A stretch of DNA of 6,732 nt from Chromatiales bacterium (GTDB lineage: Bacteria > Pseudomonadota > Gammaproteobacteria > UBA6429 > Thiohalophilaceae), in contig JALTLP010000090.1 in assembly GCA_027001895.1 (NCBI GenBank), positions 1 through 6,732 of the forward strand. The letters run 5' to 3'. A program made the position numbers and the translations under genes. Below, one piece after another: positions 5,791-6,732 of this stretch. Under the pieces are notes generated by a model that ran no database searches, had not been told where the DNA came from, and saw nothing but the letters and a program-made list of their open reading frames with translations. How positions within the stretch are numbered: the first letter of the stretch is position 1; every line of letters begins with the position of its first letter.

Positions 5791-6177
5791 ATGGCTTCAA
5801 CATTCTATATCGTACTTTCTGCCTTGCTTATTATCTGGTTGTCAATGCATGTTATAAAACTCAGGCGGCAACATCAGGTCAGTGTTGGCAACGACAACAA
5901 ACAGGATCTTGTACTGGCAATAGCCGCACAGTCCAACGCCACCGAATTTTTACCCATTGGCATGTTGCTCCTGGTTGTTCTGGAACTTAATCACGCAGAA
6001 ATCTTGCTTGTTCATCTTCCTGGTATAAGCCTGTTAAGCGGTCGCATCTTGCATGCCCGCGCGATGTTAACCGATAATTTAAAACTGCGTGTTCTCAGCA
6101 TGAAAATAACGATTTACACTCTGCTATTATTGGTAGCTGCCAATTTAATCTACCTGCTATTTGGCAAGCAGGGTTAA
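5791..6177 (+). CDS. MAPEG family membrane protein, YecN-like
   Basis: MAPEG proteins are four-helix membrane proteins that in eukaryotes act as glutathione transferases, peroxidases or leukotriene synthases. The bacterial YecN branch has no defined substrate. The 128-residue product has hydrophobic segments at about residues 3-22, 53-66, 70-83 and 106-124. Family residues visible are Asn49 and Glu52 with Pro55 in SNATEFLPIG, Glu65 in LELN, and Arg85 with His88 in GRILHAR. The ATG at 5791 is chosen because it follows an almost perfect AAGGAGGT (5779-5786) by 4 bases and starts the first helix directly. The frame is open back to 5719, inside the end of yaiI, but that extension is charged and lacks a family match. 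It follows yaiI by 34 bases. Confidence 0.88.
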   Translation: MASTFYIVLSALLIIWLSMHVIKLRRQHQVSVGNDNKQDLVLAIAAQSNATEFLPIGMLLLVVLELNHAEILLVHLPGISLLSGRILHARAMLTDNLKLRVLSMKITIYTLLLLVAANLIYLLFGKQG

Positions 6178-6207
6178 TAATATAAACAACAAGGGCCTGC
6201 AACACGC

Positions 6208-6378
6208 ATGACAAACCTGTTCTCATTAGGCGTTTTACTGCTGATAACCATCGTTTCTGCCGTGCTTTGCCACAAAATGGCAAAAAAACGTGGCAGAAAT
6301 CCTGTTTTCTGGGGTTCCATGGGGGTTTTATTTGGCCCCGTGGCCATTCCGATTATCTTTGTATTAAAAAAAAGCTGA
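6208..6378 (+). CDS. Small (56-residue) two-helix membrane protein
   Basis: A short gene encoding a hydrophobic helix (about residues 4-21), a basic link HKMAKKRGRNP (22-32), and a second helix (about 33-53) containing FWGSMGVLFGP, ending LKKS. The pattern 'basic stretch, GRNP, aromatic-W-G, then FGP' recurs in many small bacterial membrane proteins, which supports a real gene rather than chance. I cannot name a function. The first ATG at 6208 is used. The AAGGG at 6191-6195 is 12 bases away, longer than ideal, so translation may depend on the upstream MAPEG gene, whose stop lies 30 bases before. The strongly coding-like composition and the membrane hairpin design make it credible. Confidence 0.65.
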   Translation: MTNLFSLGVLLLITIVSAVLCHKMAKKRGRNPVFWGSMGVLFGPVAIPIIFVLKKS

Positions 6379-6500
6379 ATTGATGATAAAATAAGCATAC
6401 TTTATGTATCTTTTAAGACAGACAATGATCGCCATAAAAGACACAATTTCGACAATGCCTTAAGTAAACAGGCAACTATGCATATTTTCAGGAGAAGATG
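6379..6500. other. 122-base intergenic gap, no clear element
   Basis: This is the only gap over 40 bases downstream of 1843, so a transcript boundary is plausible here. No strong stem followed by a T run is visible. TTGATG (6380-6385) with TATGTA 17 bases later is a weak promoter-like pair. An independent transcript for the last gene is therefore possible but not demonstrated. Confidence 0.3.
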
Positions 6501-6713
6501 ATGACAATAGAAAAAGCACTTTTTAGATTTGCGGGTGTTATGGTAATGATTAGCGCGCTGTTAACCTTGTTTCATAGCCCTTTATGGGCCTGGTTTACCT
6601 TGTTTATTGGCTTTAATGCCTTTCAAAGCACCTTTACCGGCATCTGCCCTCCGGGTTGGATAATGAGAAAAATGGGGATGAAATCAGAAAAGGAAATGGC
6701 CGCTCAGTCGTAG
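6501..6713 (+). CDS. DUF2892 (YgaP-like transmembrane domain) protein
   Basis: The 70-residue product matches the DUF2892 family, the membrane part found alone or fused to a rhodanese domain, as in E. coli YgaP. It begins MTIEKALFRFAGVMVM and has two helices at about 11-24 and 27-43. It then carries the family hallmark FQSTFTGICPPGWIMRKMGMK (41-61), with Cys49 just after the second helix. Here it stands alone, without a rhodanese domain in this window. In rhodanese-linked versions it is associated with sulfur handling, but that role does not follow for the free-standing form. Two ATGs occur in tandem, at 6498 and 6501. AGGAG at 6490-6494 is 6 bases from the second and only 3 from the first, so 6501 is preferred. 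Confidence 0.85.
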   Translation: MTIEKALFRFAGVMVMISALLTLFHSPLWAWFTLFIGFNAFQSTFTGICPPGWIMRKMGMKSEKEMAAQS

Positions 6714-6732
6714 CCGTTTAACGCCATCCCGA

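Overview
The window reads as a stretch of gammaproteobacterial chromosome. The YaiI-type (UPF0178), YecN-type MAPEG and 793-residue PEP synthase proteins closely resemble the E. coli family members, and the ribosome binding sites are of the AGGAG type. Every gene I can support lies on the + strand. I see no rRNA, tRNA or CRISPR array.

Positions 1-857 look like acquired DNA. The left edge holds what is probably the last 31 codons of an IS630-type transposase. About 250 bases without a convincing gene follow, containing a short stem-loop. Next comes a BrnT/BrnA type II toxin-antitoxin pair with a well-formed promoter and a paired TGTACA motif that could be its operator. This part is visibly more AT-rich than the rest. 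The intergenic 858-1006 may carry an unrecognised gene remnant.

Positions 1007-1750 hold two apparently separate small genes: a YCII-domain protein and a two-helix membrane protein resembling DUF4282. A bulged hairpin lies between them.

Positions 1843-6378 form a tight co-directional run of seven genes with gaps of 18 to 40 bases, so probably one operon or a few overlapping units. The order is a 70-residue two-helix membrane protein, ppsA (phosphoenolpyruvate synthase), a three-helix membrane protein of unknown function, a small globin with a TTG start, yaiI, a YecN-like MAPEG protein and a 56-residue membrane protein. A candidate extended -10 promoter sits just before the first of these. 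After a 122-base gap, a DUF2892 membrane protein closes the window.

The only clear central-metabolism enzyme is PpsA, which makes PEP from pyruvate for gluconeogenesis. The other genes are small and mostly of unknown role. The globin and MAPEG proteins hint at gas, redox or lipid-peroxide handling, but nothing ties them to PpsA beyond position. I found no clear new defence or mobile system. The most informative oddities are the probably leaderless brnT mRNA with its helical-turn-spaced operator, and the membrane-protein/ppsA/globin cluster.
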